Shown: positions 9,974 to 21,825, counted from the stretch's first letter. The stretch: 64,000 bases of DNA from Clonostachys chloroleuca (GCA_037952775.1 JBANAY010000003.1:21328001-21392000), one strand, 5' to 3'. The notes: generated by a model from the sequence alone, not told the origin. A program made the numbers and translations.

Positions 9974-11358
9974 ATGTCCGCATACATCGATGGAGTGTTG
10001 GTACATATGGAGGCCCCCGAGGGCTACCACGTCGATTTCGAGAATCCGTTGCGCCGCAGGGTACCCGACATCTACTACTTGAGCGGAGTGGCATGTCTGC
10101 TGTCGCTCCTCAGCATGCTGCAGCGCTTCTACACCAAAGCGGCGTTGGACAAGAAGATACAGGCGGATGATTGTGAGCACGCCCCAGCCATTACTACAAT
10201 AATACAATAAATCGTGAAGGGAGCCGATTAACGAATCATGAATTGAGAGACTGACAATCGTGATCGCAGATCTCTTGATCTTCGCGTATCTCAGCGCCTT
10301 AGCAACGATAGGCATTACCCTCCTCACCTTTGTCGAAACATACGCCGGTGTCCATGCATGGGAGATCTCCGAGTGGAATTACTGCTCGTTGCTGGTGGTA
10401 AGTCTTGCAAGGTTCCTTGGCACCAAAGAGTCAGATGGGCTGACGTGAGAATAGTACACATATATATCGTGGGCTGTCTACATTATCTGCGGATCGCTAG
10501 CGAAGTTATCACTGCTCGCTTTCTATCTCCGTCTAAGCCCCCAACGATGGTTCTATATTGCAACTTGGACTACTATCGGCTTTGTCATCGCATATACGGT
10601 AGCCCTGCTGCCTACGATGCTTATGGGATGCAAGTTTGTTGATGGAAGATTAGGCGGAGACGACAAGATCACATGTCCCGCCGTAAGCATGGCTAATGCG
10701 ATTCTAAACATTGTCTCCGACGTGATTCTATTTGTTCTACCGGTCCCAATGGTTCTCAAGCTGCAGGTCAGGAGATTTCAAAAGTTTGGGCTATTGTTGA
10801 TCTTCGGAGTTGGCTCCTTGTAAGTTCCCCCTGCCTGTTGTAAGTCATATGAAATCGTGCTCTAACCATTTTTCGCATTACAGGACCATTGCCACATCAA
10901 TTGTTAGAGCTGCTGTGCTCCCTGCCATGATGCATTCAGCTGATCAAAGCTGGGAAATCACCAATGTCTCCATCTGTATCGTTATCGAAGCCAACTTATT
11001 CGTAATGTGCGCTGCTTTGCCCACACTACGTAAATTCTTCCAGCACGCAACGCCCAAGTACATCTTAGACAGTTTATACGGCAGCTCGAAATCAAAACCG
11101 ACAAATCAAACTGGCTCTTCACAGCGGCCAACGCTGGTTACTATTGGGGGAGGAGCAGACAATAAACAGCGACCACATTCGTACCCCACGGGCATGTCGA
11201 TACCATCTGAGACGGGAAGCAGCTCCGAGATCCTGCCTATTCAGGACTTTTCGACCAGAACGAGCACGACAACGACAGATGGAGGTGATATGATAACACC
11301 TTTGCCTGATGATATACCATTGCAGTATCAGAGTTATGGGGTTGGTGTCGCTAAATAA
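9974..11358 (+). CDS. Rhodopsin-domain (PTH11-like) integral membrane protein
   Basis: Four exons, 9974-10172, 10270-10397, 10455-10819 and 10884-11358, join in phase into 388 aa. The extracellular N-terminus is short and about seven hydrophobic helices follow. Family features include a first helix YYLSGVACLLSLLSML, a helix ending LLPTMLMGCKF before an extracellular loop with a conserved Cys, SMANAILNIVSDVILFVLPVPM, and VIEANLFVMCAALPTLRKFF as the last helix. The C-terminal tail of about 110 residues is polar and rich in Ser, Thr and Pro. This is the fungal rhodopsin-like membrane domain found in PTH11-type receptors. The ligand is unknown, and no CFEM domain is present. It sits upstream of the reductase at the left margin of the terpenoid cluster; membership in the cluster is inferred only from position. 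Confidence 0.85.
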
Positions 11359-11964
11359 GAAAGTGCACGGTTTTCATTTATGATATGATTTTTTATGCAA
11401 ATATTTATTATACCCATTATTATTATTTCTTTCCCGTAGAATCGCGGCGCAGATGCTTGATAGCTGGTAGCTCATGGAGTCAATGACTAGGACTTGACTT
11501 TCTTTGCCAAAATGACCTCATATTACTCCATTGGCCCTATCAAAATCCTCCTTGAGAAAGCTTTCGCCCTAGAAGCTGTCACTCTTGTTAGGCACTCATG
11601 CCGGCGTTGTGGAGCTATATCGACTCTAACAAGGCATTTGCTATCCGAAGAAAGTATAAAACTCAAACCTTGAGTAATGTACCACACCTGTGTAATCAAA
11701 TCTTCAACATTCGTAAGCTGCGGCATCCAAGCTGTGGTGTGGGTAGCGAACCAGGACACGGGCATATGACATAAACCCCCGAAGGCAAACTCCCACGCCT
11801 GTAGAGGTCACCAGAAGAATATAAATATCAAATCACCAATCGATCTTCTTTCTTGTTCTGTTTTTCCGAATTTTTTGACATGATTCATTGTTGTTTTCAC
11901 TAACCTTGGTTGAACTCATTGATAAGCTCATTCTGCCTTCAACTTACACAAAAAGGAGTCAGCC
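11359..11964. other. Intergenic, promoter of the SDR gene
   Basis: No gene seen. It contains the 3' flank of the rhodopsin-domain gene, a TATAAATA motif near 11820 and a T-rich leader before the reductase start. Confidence 0.5.
11820..11827 (+). promoter_or_regulatory. TATA box of the SDR reductase gene
   Basis: TATAAATA lies about 145 bp upstream of the ATG at 11965, followed by a T-rich stretch. The role is inferred from position. Confidence 0.45.
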
Positions 11965-12981
11965 ATGGCTGAGAAAGGAACCGTACTCGTTACCGGAGTG
12001 AACGGCTATATTGCTGCGCGAACCGCTGAAGCTCTTCTCAAAGCTGGCTACCGCGTTCGGGGCACCGCCCGCTCGATTCAATCCGCCGAAGCAACACGCG
12101 CTGCGCTGTCGGATTACTCATCCCACTTTGATGTTGTTGAAGTCCCGCAAATCACTTCGCCTGGCGCATTCGATGAAGCGGTGAAAGGCGTCTCTGGGAT
12201 TGCACAGCTTGCATCCCCTGTCTCTCTTTCATTCTCTGAGGCCGAGCCAGTCATAAACACAGCCAAAGGTGTCGTCCGAGGTATTCTTGAATCCGCTATC
12301 AAGGAGCCTTCTGTTAAAACTGTTGTCCTTATGTCCTCGAATGCTGCCATAAGATCGAGGAAGAATGGATCATACACATTCACCGAGAAAGATTGGAATC
12401 ACCAAGCGGAGCAAATGGTTCAGACGCTTGGAGACAACACGCCAGGTCCTGTCATTTACGGGGCGAGTAAGGCCGCCTCAGAAAAGGAGTTTTGGAAATT
12501 TAAAGAAGAGCGCAAGCCCACGTTCACAATGGCCTCCATCAATCCCTCATTTGTCCATGGCCCTCCTTTGGTTATCCCGAGCTCCCCAGATGCAGTTTCT
12601 GGAACTGCTGGGTTTATCTTTGCAATTCTGGCTGGGCTTGATGTTCCGGCAGCCATGGCAAACCCTTGGTGGGTCGATGTACGTGACGTGGCTCGCCTTG
12701 TCACCTTTTGTTTGGACAACCCGACTATCACAGATGGAGAACGCTATCTCCTGATAGCTGCGTATGGACCGCAACAAGCCGCGGCTGACATCTTACGGAA
12801 AGCGTACCCTCAAGGGAAGGTCAAAGAAGGCAACCCTGATGAAGGATATCTGCCAGGATTCAAAAGCCCAGGAGACCAGCAGTTTGATGCATCTAAAGCG
12901 GTTAAAACCACCGGCATGGAGTATATTCCATACGAACAATCCGTGTTGGATACCGCGAAATCGTTTGAACCTTTGCTCTAA
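11965..12981 (+). CDS. Extended SDR NAD(P)-dependent reductase
   Basis: A single exon encodes 338 aa. The N-terminal Rossmann motif is VLVTGVNGYIA (GxxGxxA form), and an Arg just after beta-2 (RGTARS) suggests NADPH. The catalytic residues are seen as the SSNAA block (Ser) and YGASKAASE (YxxxK). The family is the dihydroflavonol-4-reductase / cinnamoyl-CoA reductase / GRE2 methylglyoxal reductase group, which reduces ketones or aldehydes in the cytosol. The sequence HGPP and a hydrophobic substrate-binding half follow, as in GRE2-like enzymes. The gene is intronless, unlike most neighbours. It could act as a tailoring reductase for the nearby diterpene, but the family is also common outside clusters. 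Confidence 0.85.
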   Translation: MAEKGTVLVTGVNGYIAARTAEALLKAGYRVRGTARSIQSAEATRAALSDYSSHFDVVEVPQITSPGAFDEAVKGVSGIAQLASPVSLSFSEAEPVINTAKGVVRGILESAIKEPSVKTVVLMSSNAAIRSRKNGSYTFTEKDWNHQAEQMVQTLGDNTPGPVIYGASKAASEKEFWKFKEERKPTFTMASINPSFVHGPPLVIPSSPDAVSGTAGFIFAILAGLDVPAAMANPWWVDVRDVARLVTFCLDNPTITDGERYLLIAAYGPQQAAADILRKAYPQGKVKEGNPDEGYLPGFKSPGDQQFDASKAVKTTGMEYIPYEQSVLDTAKSFEPLL

Positions 12982-13731
12982 CGAGGTCTTTTCGGTCTTG
13001 CCTACCTTTCAGGCCTAGGCTCTCTCTGGGATTACCAAGGCAAACATATCATACTGGCTTCCCTATCTCTTTGCTGAAGGTGGCAATACAATACTGTTAC
13101 TGTGTCATTCAGTAGACCTCGATTCCGCTAGAATAAGCATCTTAATCTCCTCTTTCTAGATGCAGCAGGTTTCCCTACCCATGCAGAGTAAAATTCCCAG
13201 ACTGAATCTGGGATGCCCTTTATTCCGGGCCACGAAACAGTGCATGTGTGAAGCCAGGATGTTAATAAGTAGCTTCTTAACGACAATCCCAGCGTTGTGC
13301 GTACCCTAGAGTCAAGCGTTAGTTCCAAGACCAGTTGAGAATTTGAAAAATTGAACAGTTCACATATTTGAATGAAAGCTTCGCCAATGGCTCTCTGTAA
13401 AATGGGCATTAGAATCAATTTTGCAATTCAGGGTATCTGAAATAATGTAGATTGATGGTCTTTGATGAAGGCTCACTGAATACTTTCTCTCAGCAGCGAT
13501 CACATAAAGCGACGGTCGCACAACCAGGGTAAGTATGAGAAACTTAATACATTCGAGTGATTGTGCGTTATGTACACGAGTGCATATTCAATTATAAAAA
13601 TGAACGCATCTCCTAATTCTGTATTAGACATCAATCAGTTGATTATATCAGCTATCCGCAACCCAACCAAATTCAGATGTCAGCCTATGGTATGAGGAAG
13701 CAGGCGCTTGCTCCCGGACACTTCATCGTGT
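12982..13731. other. Intergenic
   Basis: No gene is seen between the SDR gene and the tRNA. It is moderately AT-rich with no repeat structure that I can support. Confidence 0.5.
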
Positions 13732-13803
13732 GGTGTGCTGGCGCAATGGTAGCGCGTAAGCCTCCTAAGCTTAAGGTTCTGGGTTCGAGTCCCAGGTACA
13801 TCG
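13732..13803 (+). tRNA. tRNA-Arg (anticodon CCT)
   Basis: The 72-nt cloverleaf folds by eye. The acceptor GGTGTGC pairs with GTACATC (two G-U pairs), followed by discriminator G. The D stem is GCGC/GCGC with loop AATGGTA. The anticodon stem TAAGC/GCTTA carries loop CTCCTAA (anticodon CCT, reading AGG). The T stem is CTGGG/CCCAG with loop TTCGAGT. The internal promoter boxes are present (TGGCGCAATGG and GGTTCGAGTCC). There is no intron. A long T run follows 17 nt downstream as a Pol III terminator. It lies between the SDR and diterpene synthase genes. Confidence 0.93.
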
Positions 13804-13820
13804 ATAACACCGCCTTTCAG

Positions 13821-13844
13821 TTTTTTTTTTTTTTTTTTTTTTTT
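13821..13844 (+). terminator. T24 tract, Pol III terminator of tRNA-Arg
   Basis: Twenty-four consecutive T residues begin 17 nt after the mature tRNA end. Pol III normally needs only four to six, so the tract is unusually long. Confidence 0.8.
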
Positions 13845-14303
13845 CTCAATTTCTTTTTTACGACACTCTTTTAAGAATGGTACTATCAAAATATACTCTG
13901 GAGCGAAGAGGGGAGCGAAATAGTCTGTTTCATTGAGTTCACCTCGATGTCATTGCTAGCGCGCGCAACTTGCCTCTAGTTGCTGGTAGCTAGGTGGACA
14001 TCTTGCTTCCCATGACTGTTTTCTTGTGTTTCTGACTTGCGGATTTTTTTAAAAGCATATGTGAGATATATGAGATCATGATTCACTGCGAAATGTATGT
14101 ATACATGAATGCCAACTTCGAGCTTCGCGAGGAGAAATCTGGTAAAAGTCGCAAGGCAGGAGAATAAACAACAAAAAAATAGCCCACGGTAGAAATTCTT
14201 GATGCCTAAAACGACAAATCGTGCTGAAATATCTTTCTATGATCCCCACTAGCTACCCACTCTGTGCCTTGTTTTGTCCTTTCGATCGCAATACGGGCAG
14301 TCA
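13845..14303. other. Intergenic, 3' flank of the diterpene synthase gene
   Basis: No gene is seen. It carries the 3' flank of the minus-strand synthase gene. Confidence 0.5.
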
Positions 14304-17300
14304 CTAATTAAATAATGTATCACCAGTTGGTGAGACCCCTTGTCGACTGACATTGGACGCTGTGCTTGTTCCAATATCCTTCAGGACATATATTTGTCCA
14401 TACAGATTAGTAACGTTGATGAACAACTTGATAGAATCAATGATATCAAGATCCTGAGATCCCACCTCTTCCTCCAAGGCTGCCAACGACGCTTCTAATC
14501 CACGGCGTTCGTAATCTGCAATCCAGAGCAATTCACTCTTTGCAACCTCCTCATCGGCCATAAAATGCGCCTTTCTCTTTGCCTTTGACACGCTTTGAAA
14601 CTCGGGAAAGTTTATTGAATTTAAGTTGTCTTCTTTAGCGTCGCGTTTCACCGATCCGTAATCGTTGTATATTCGACAAATACTTGCCAGATGCCGGCAT
14701 AGATCTTCGGCCAAGTAGGCCGTTCGCGCTGAGCCGAAAACGTCTAGAGTACCTGGTTTGGAGTATTTTCGTATTAGGCAGTTATAGAAAACAAACGAGA
14801 ATGGGCACGATGTATGGTCGGCGGATGTGCTGCGTACCCAACTATAGAAGGTCTGCGCAGGCTCTGTGTATCTCAGTGGCGTTTTGAGTCCTTCTGTAGA
14901 TGGTTGGAATCCGTTCTTCTTGCAGTCATGGCGATTCCGGCAAGCAAATTTGTGGCTATCTTCTGCGTGGGTTACATGTGCCAGGAGAAACTTTTCAACC
15001 TCCAAGCACAGGCGATTTCGGACACTAGCTGGGCTTGACAGAACTGCCGGATTGTACATGATTCCATGAACGAATCGGCAGAGAACACTTCGAACATTCC
15101 CCAGAGGCTCAAGGTCACTTTGACCATCTGTCTGTACTCTGTTCTCAGGGCTCCTTGGCAACATATTCTCCGGGTTGGGCTTTGCTTGCTCTAATCCGCC
15201 GAAGGATTGGCTACTACTCTCTGCGCCCCCCAAGCTCTTGAGTCCGTCTACGGTGACTGAAGGCAACATTGAAACACAGACTTGACGAATAACATCTTTG
15301 ACCGATTTGAGCTGGGTTCTGAAGTCTTGGGCGATGACGCTCTCCATGTATTCGTCGATGAGGAAGTTGAGTGAGGATAGGTGGATCATATCTAGCAAGG
15401 CGGAGATGCTGATTGACGACCTCGGAAGTGCCGTACATGCTGTAAATGCTAATGGAATAATGAAGAACGATTTCTCTCCGCCTTTGACAGTCGCTGGGAA
15501 AATTGTGTTGGGCTTTCGTTTTTGAATTAGCAAAGCATAGCATGCTTGCAACTCGGCCGCGCGCATAATGTGAGATTCTATCCCCAAGAACAAAGGCGTC
15601 TGTTGAATTAGGGCCCCTGCTTTTCGCATTCCGATGATAATCCTCCCTGGTATTCCAGTAACGGTTTCGGGGTTCTGGTGCTCAGACTTCAGATCTGAAG
15701 GTATGCGCGCCATTGAAGCAGCTATGCAATATGCTTCAGACAGTATATTGGAAGCATATGTGACCTTCTCGATCCATAGATATTTCCCCTTGGGCCATTC
15801 CTCTCGTTTCGAGAAAAGGAAAGATTTGCCTCTTGCCATGGCAGAAATGATGCCCCCTATATCAATGCTTTGGATCCAAGAAAGACGAGCCAAGAATGAT
15901 AAGGCTAGGATGGCGTACGCCGACAGCTCATGACCATTGTCCCAGGACCCATTGCTCTGTTGATCAACCAATATCCTAATCAACAAATGAAGAGAGATAA
16001 AGGGGATGGTTTCCTTAAAACTAGGATTATGTTGAAACAGTTTTTGGATGACGGTCCCGTTTTGGTATAATAGTTCCAATGCTTCGGCAAGGAGCATGAT
16101 CCAATAAAGATCATGGAGATGCTGGGCAGTTGGTTAGCAAAAGGGCTTCATATGCCAACGAGGGGAAGAGGAGAGCCAAAAGCTGACCCATTTTTCATTG
16201 ACTTTGCCCTGAAGCATATGAGAAACCAAAAAGTTGGCAGCTTTCGAGATCTGAGTCATGAAATGCGTCGGATCATCTTGCTTCAGTAGACAGATCAAGA
16301 TGTTACAATGAGCGCTAAAACTTGGGTTGCGCTCTCCTGGGTATGTCTTGAAGTGAGTTTCTCTCTCAAATGTTTTAAGAAGACCCTCAATACCAGTCTT
16401 GATGCCGAGAATGCGCAAGGTCGTGATTCCTTTCGCAGTGTCATCCGCATCGGCAAAACAACCATGACCTTTTCATGGGCGCATATATTAGCCAGAACTA
16501 AGCACTGCGGGAAGAGCATCACATACCGAATCCGAGCACTCCATTTTGCTCTAACAAGGTGTCATTCAATAACTTGGCGATAGGTAGCGCCTCACCTGCA
16601 TCGATCTTGATGCCAGCAGCGTCGAGAGTTGTAATGACCTTTGCAAGTAAGTCATTGCATATATCACTCAAAATCTGGTCCAAAGGCTTACCCAGGTAAT
16701 CTCAAAGATGGTGGTTGGCCATGCACATGGTACACTTCCATCTCCCTGACCAGCACCGAATTTGATAACTTTTCGAAGGTAGGACTCGGCCTCATTATCC
16801 CACTTAGAAGCGTACATCAAATAAGCTGCCGTGGAAGATGGAGAGCCCATCATTGATCCGTTAGACTCTCTCAACGGACGCACTTTATCAAAGTCTATAT
16901 GCCCAACTAGAGCCTCAAGGGAGTGATGCAAGGTAGAAGGTGCCTCGTAGACAGATGTAAGAGGTAGTGTTCCTAGCTTCTCGTCACGAAGGGCTTCTAG
17001 AGCGCTACGCTGACGGAAATCAATTATGATACCAGCCTCCGTCTCTAATAGAGACAGGTGTTGAACAAGAAGAAGCTCGAAGCCAACATGGTCGCTCGAG
17101 CTTGTATCGTAGTCCTCTAACAAAAGTTGCAGAGCTGCTTCTGCCCTCTGGCATCTTTCGGAGAGGTCCTGGGTATCCGACGTTCTTCGGTGTTTGTTCA
17201 GGGCTAGCAAAGCCGCCGCTGTATTCAGAATGCCATCGATTGGCGAGGCATACGACTCCCAACCCCCGAAGGAAGTTGATGATTCAGAAGGAATGTGAAA

Positions 17301-17470
17301 CATTCAGGAAATAACCAGGTTTGAGACTTAGAGCCCTGGCTATTGGGCTTTTGTACCATAGCAAGCCAGGCCGTGTTATAAACCGAGGGTGACATAGTTC
17401 CAAAGCCATGATGTTCGCAACATTGCGTCGCCAATTTGGCAACAAGAGATCGTGCTTGAAGATTGTCCAT
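14304..17470 (-). CDS. Bifunctional copalyl diphosphate / kaurene-type diterpene synthase
   Basis: Four exons on the minus strand, 17470-16692, 16638-16527, 16468-16188 and 16121-14304, give about 996 aa, slightly longer than known fungal CPS/KS enzymes. The N-terminal gamma/beta region shows SVYNTAWLAMV, WLFPECFTFLL and GGWESYASPIDGILNT. The class II protonation motif DADD (in CFADADDTAKG) is intact. In the class I alpha domain the first metal motif is DEYME, matching the fungal DExxE form, and the second is NDYGSVKRDAKEDNLNS. The enzyme should turn GGPP into copalyl diphosphate and then a tri- or tetracyclic diterpene; product and stereochemistry cannot be read from motifs. Exon 1 needs one extra base: the C run 17263-17267 must be six for PSGGWES to stay in frame. 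The other splice junctions keep phase. Confidence 0.9.
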
Positions 17471-18416
17471 TGTGCAGGCAATATCGAAACCGTATAACTT
17501 TTCGGCAAATAACTTTGTGGTATAGGCTGGATTGGTTTCTTTGTTGGCTGGCTTAGATGGGAGAGATGATCTTGTGTCCTGATAGACTCAATACCGGATT
17601 GGAACTATCACCTATTGTTTAATCTACGGACCGAACGGACCATGAGCAGCTGCAAGCAAGTTCAATGTAACGGCCAATAGTCGGGCGCCGCCAGCGGAGA
17701 TACATGACCAACAACTCATCGCATTGACGTTCATCCCTGGAACTTTGGAACACCTGAAGCCTCGCTTGCACCTGCGAGCGAATCCACCCTCTGGGACATG
17801 GATGGGCCTGTTGGTTACTGTTATGAGGCGTGAATCTAAATCTAATGACCGGCACGATTTTACCGAGACAAGACCTTTGAAAGTTTGAAACATGACCGCA
17901 TATGCATGTTACCGAGAACCGCATTTATTATGGATCATACCAACTGCTCCGCGTATTATTGGGACTTTTGGATTAGATTGCTTTTTATCGTAGGAAAGAT
18001 ACTTATCAATGTATGCGTGAGACTAAGAAAATAATGTACAAGGTGCATCCAAGGGATTTCTGTATGGTTGGCTCTGGCACCCCGACGCCTTGCATGCATA
18101 CATTGTATCGTTATGCAGCATTGCGGGAAGTCGACCATCACCAACAAGGCCATATAGCTCAGTGTTATGTATACCCTCCCAGGCGGCACGGCATGCTCAG
18201 CCCCTGAAAACAATTGTTGGCTTATGTGCTTGGTGTATGCATGTGCATCCTGCCTCACTCGCTCCGCATCCCAGGAACGGATGATGGCTGTCACTCTAAT
18301 TACTCTTTGTCCCCTCAACTAAGATGGCCGTCCCAGCGCTCACTTCTCACCCTTCTATGTACGTTTCTTCTCTCTCATACACTTGACTTTCAAACCACGT
18401 GAACGGATACTGGAAG
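17471..18416. other. Divergent promoter region between diterpene synthase and GST
   Basis: This 946-bp region is shared by two genes transcribed away from each other. No gene is seen within it. The layout would allow co-regulation, but I cannot identify a specific binding motif. Confidence 0.5.
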
Positions 18417-19454
18417 ATGTCCGAGAAACTTAAGCCTCTCCGCGTCTGGCTGGCCCGTGAGTCTTCCCTCTGTCGTAGGCACAGCGTGATGAGCGACCTC
18501 GCTAACATCATCGGGTCAAATCAGCCCCCGGTCCCAACCCTTGGAAGGTACAGTTGATTCGCTGATGCCTCGAGGCCTTTCAGACTTCTGATGTGTACGC
18601 ACCGCCGTAATTTCAATATAGGTCATTACCATCCTCGAGGAGCTCAGCATACCTTATGAAATCGAATCTATCAGATTCGAGCATATCAAGACGCCACCAT
18701 TCACGGACATTAACCCCAATGGCCGTGTGCCTGGTAATACCCCCGCATCTCCCTCTTGTAAGCTAGACGTAGCGCTCATGGCATTACTAACTTCAACAAA
18801 ATACTAGCCATCGAGGACCCCAACACGGATGTCACAATCTGGGAGTCCGGGGCCATTATTCAGTATCTAGTCAATCAATACGACACCGAGAAGCTCCTCC
18901 ATTACGATACCCTCAAGGAGCAAAATCTCTGCAACCAGTGGCTCATGTTTCAGGTCAGCGGGCAAGGCCCATATTTTGGACAGTGCACATGGTTAGTTGA
19001 TGTCTTCTTAAGGAATGTGAATGAGAGTGCTCGGCGCCATACTGATGTCGGTAATCACAACAGGTTCACCTATCTACACCCCGAGAAGCTGCCTTCGGCT
19101 ATTGAGCGGTACTCTAACGAAATCAAGCGAGTGCTCGGCGTCCTTGACGGCGCCCTGGCTGCCAACCCTAGCAAGTGGCTTGTGGGTGACCGTATCACCT
19201 ACGCTGACCTAGCCTTTATTCCTTGGAATGACCGCCTTGACGCAACTCTTGGGGTGCCTGATGACAAGAAGTTTGAGGGGTTCCCCCACGTCAAGGCGTG
19301 GCATGAGGTCATGACTGCGCGGCCTTCCTGGGTCAAGGCTATGGACACTCGAGCCCGCCTGATGGATGAACAGGGCTTAGACTGGAATGGCATGCCCAAG
19401 GGAACTTCCAACTACCAGGAGTACCAAGACAGCCTTAACAAGGGCAAGGCTTAG
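18417..19454 (+). CDS. Glutathione S-transferase, URE2-like
   Basis: Five exons, 18417-18456, 18525-18547, 18622-18733, 18808-18991 and 19064-19454, join in phase to 249 aa. The second exon is only 23 nt. The thioredoxin-like N domain shows PGPNPWKVITILEEL, INPNGRVPAIED (cis-Pro) and WESGAIIQYLV (the ESxAI glutathione site). The helical C domain shows QGPYFGQ, HPEKLPSAIERY and WLVGDRITYADLAFIPW (N-capping and hydrophobic-staple region). The 72-bp fourth intron is a multiple of three and open, so an unspliced reading is possible, but splicing restores the conserved QCTWFTYLHPEKLP. The enzyme would conjugate or reduce with glutathione in the cytosol. It is divergent from the diterpene synthase, which suggests a role in modifying or detoxifying the product. 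Confidence 0.88.
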
Positions 19455-19820
19455 ATTGAATAATTCGTTAACCTCAAGTAGAGTAATGAGATTGCCATTA
19501 ACATCTCCTTAAATATGCATGCCCTGTGTTGCTCAAGCCAGCAAGCCACAAAAAAAACCTTGCATTTAATGGGCCGATATCATTCTACTCCCGAGCCAGC
19601 CTTTTCTCAAACATTTGGTAGGCAAACCAAGCAAATGGTAAACTTATTTATGTTTTATATCATCTTAACGCAGGATCTGGTGCTCGTATATAGGCTCTAT
19701 CTCAAATTCATTACAAATACCGAGACTTACGAGAGAACTTCAGCTCCATTACCGACACGAGCGTTCAGGGTCTTCATTTTCTTTGTTGCATATATATCTT
19801 CTCTCGTCCCAATTTCCAGA
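19455..19820. other. Convergent 3' spacer
   Basis: Spacer between the convergent GST and MFS transporter genes. AT-rich, and nothing recognised. Confidence 0.5.
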
Positions 19821-21825
19821 CTAAACGCCCCCCTTCTCACCCTTGGCGGTTTCTTTGACTTTCTTACTATTCAGAGAGATCCACTTGCAGCAGGCAATCA
19901 ACAGGAATGACACGACGGGCGCCGCGGCAGGGATGTACTTTCGAACAGTTCGTTAATATAAAAGGAATCCATTCTCATAAATACCTAGCCAAAGTCATGA
20001 CTTACCCAAATTTCAGATATAGACTTGCTGTACTGGTTGATTATAATGGGCAGCTCGTTGAAATCGTTGGGCCCGATGAGCGAGCGAACATCGGTGGCTC
20101 CAGCTGAGATGATCTGTTGGGCGATGTCCTTGGATACAGACGACTCAAGATTCAACTCCAACCGCTTCTCAAATACCGCCTGTCCAATACCCATGTGAAC
20201 GGCGCAGCTAGTAGAGATGATTGTGAGAAGCGTTGACGAACCGAGCGGCACCAAGTCCTGCGGCAGAGAGGACTGCATCGCCAGGTGCGACTGCAAGAAC
20301 ACAAGATCAGTGAGCATCCGTTCAATAGATAAAACTCTCGGGAAACATAGATGAAACATACCAATGTGGATGCTAGCGAGTATCCAACGCCACCGGGAAT
20401 CTGATATCCGATCCATTTGCCAGTAGAGGTTGCCGGTTGTATCGTGGAGAGAAGGCCTCCTCCGAGGCAGACCATTGCCTCGGCAAACAGCAGGAACGGA
20501 TTCCACCAACCGACTTGCATCACAATTCCTGCGCCCAAGAACGCAGCCAACACATCGGATATTACAGTAGGGAAGAAGTTGATGCCGCTCTGCAAGGGGC
20601 TGACGCCCAGCACGCCTTGAAACCAGATGGGCAGCCAGTATATGACCGTTTGGAAGGGCCCGTTGACGAAAAAGGAGGCGGCGCACAGTAGAGCTGGGTT
20701 GCGGTTGACCTTGAAGAGCTGTGAAGGAATCAAGGCCCTGTCTTGAAAATAGAGCTGCCATCCGATGAACAGCAGCAGCACAACGCCTGCACCGACAAAG
20801 AGGCCGATAATAACGGAGGACGACCATACGTGGACTCCGCCCCCCATTGGAGGGCAAGCAGCAGCATAGTGATAGAGCTCGCGAAGAGAAAGAATCCCAA
20901 CAGATCAAAGCTTCGAAGCTTTTCTGTGAGTGGCGCGCTTTCCGTCTTTGCTGGTTTGACATGCAGGAAGATGAAGACAATAGCAACGCCAACGCCTCCG
21001 ATGGGTAGCTACAAGAACCGTTTTGTCAGTTTCTACCTGTCATTTTGGTACAGGGAACTAGACTTACATTGATCCAGAAGCACCAACGCCACGTAACACT
21101 TTGTGTGAGAGCCCCAGCAATGACAGGTCCAATGATGCTCGAGATCGCAAAGACAGAGCTCATCGTCCCAGTCCAAATCGCTCGCTTGTGCAATGGGATG
21201 ACTGTTGTCAATACAGTGAAGCCACCGGCGAAGATACCCGAGGCACCTAATCCAGCTATAGCACGACCAACGATCAGTGCTTGAGATGAGGGTGCAAGGG
21301 CGCACAACAGGCTGCCCACTTCAAAGATGAAGATGTATGCGAAGTATCCGAGTTTTTTGGGGAATAAAGTGTATGTCTTTCCAGCAAGAGGCTGGCTTGC
21401 ACACCTGAAGAATTTTCTTGGAGTTAGAAAATATGCGAGGTTCGTAGGTTTACGCAACTGTGTCAACTCACATGGCGACCATGAAACTGGCCCCGTACCA
21501 ACCGACATCGCGAAGGGAGCCAAACTCTTTCGTGATGCTGGGAACTGCAGTGGCAATGAGATTGAAGTCCTGCGCAAGGCATGTCAATGAAATTTTCCTG
21601 GGAAATATATAGGAATGTTATGCTTACAAGACCAACTAGAAAAGTGCAGAGACAGACAGCAATGTGAATCAACAGAAGCTTGATTCCTTGGACTTCATTC
21701 TCTGGATCGATATCCTCTAGGGTATCACCCCTCTCTACTTCGGAACTAGATTTTTCATTTATCTTGTCGTGTTCCTGGGTTGGCTTTGCCGGATCGATCG
21801 TGGATAATGGGCCGGCGAGACTCAT
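19821..21825 (-). CDS. MFS multidrug/metabolite exporter (DHA14, TOXA-like)
   Basis: Six exons, 21825-21628, 21569-21472, 21404-21068, 21008-20362, 20290-20006 and 19937-19821, give about 560 aa. The N-terminal 45 residues are polar. Helix 2 contains DFNLIATAVPSIT, and later motifs include GSLLCALAPSSQALIVGRAI, GGFTVLTTVIPLHKRAIW (motif A/B region) and GPVIAGALTQSVTWRWCFWIN (motif C, typical of antiporters). About 14 helices are expected. Known relatives pump fungal secondary metabolites across the plasma membrane. Exon 4 needs one additional base in the C run 20840-20845 to join LLLALQWGG to VHVWSSSVIIGLFVG; all other junctions are in phase. It lies in tandem with P450-A and probably exports the cluster product. 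Confidence 0.87.

Noticed and set aside
19985..20992. 335-aa open frame on the minus strand over the MFS gene
   Set aside because: It is the wrong frame over MFS exons 4 and 5, without membrane character. The MFS frame has the conserved motifs.
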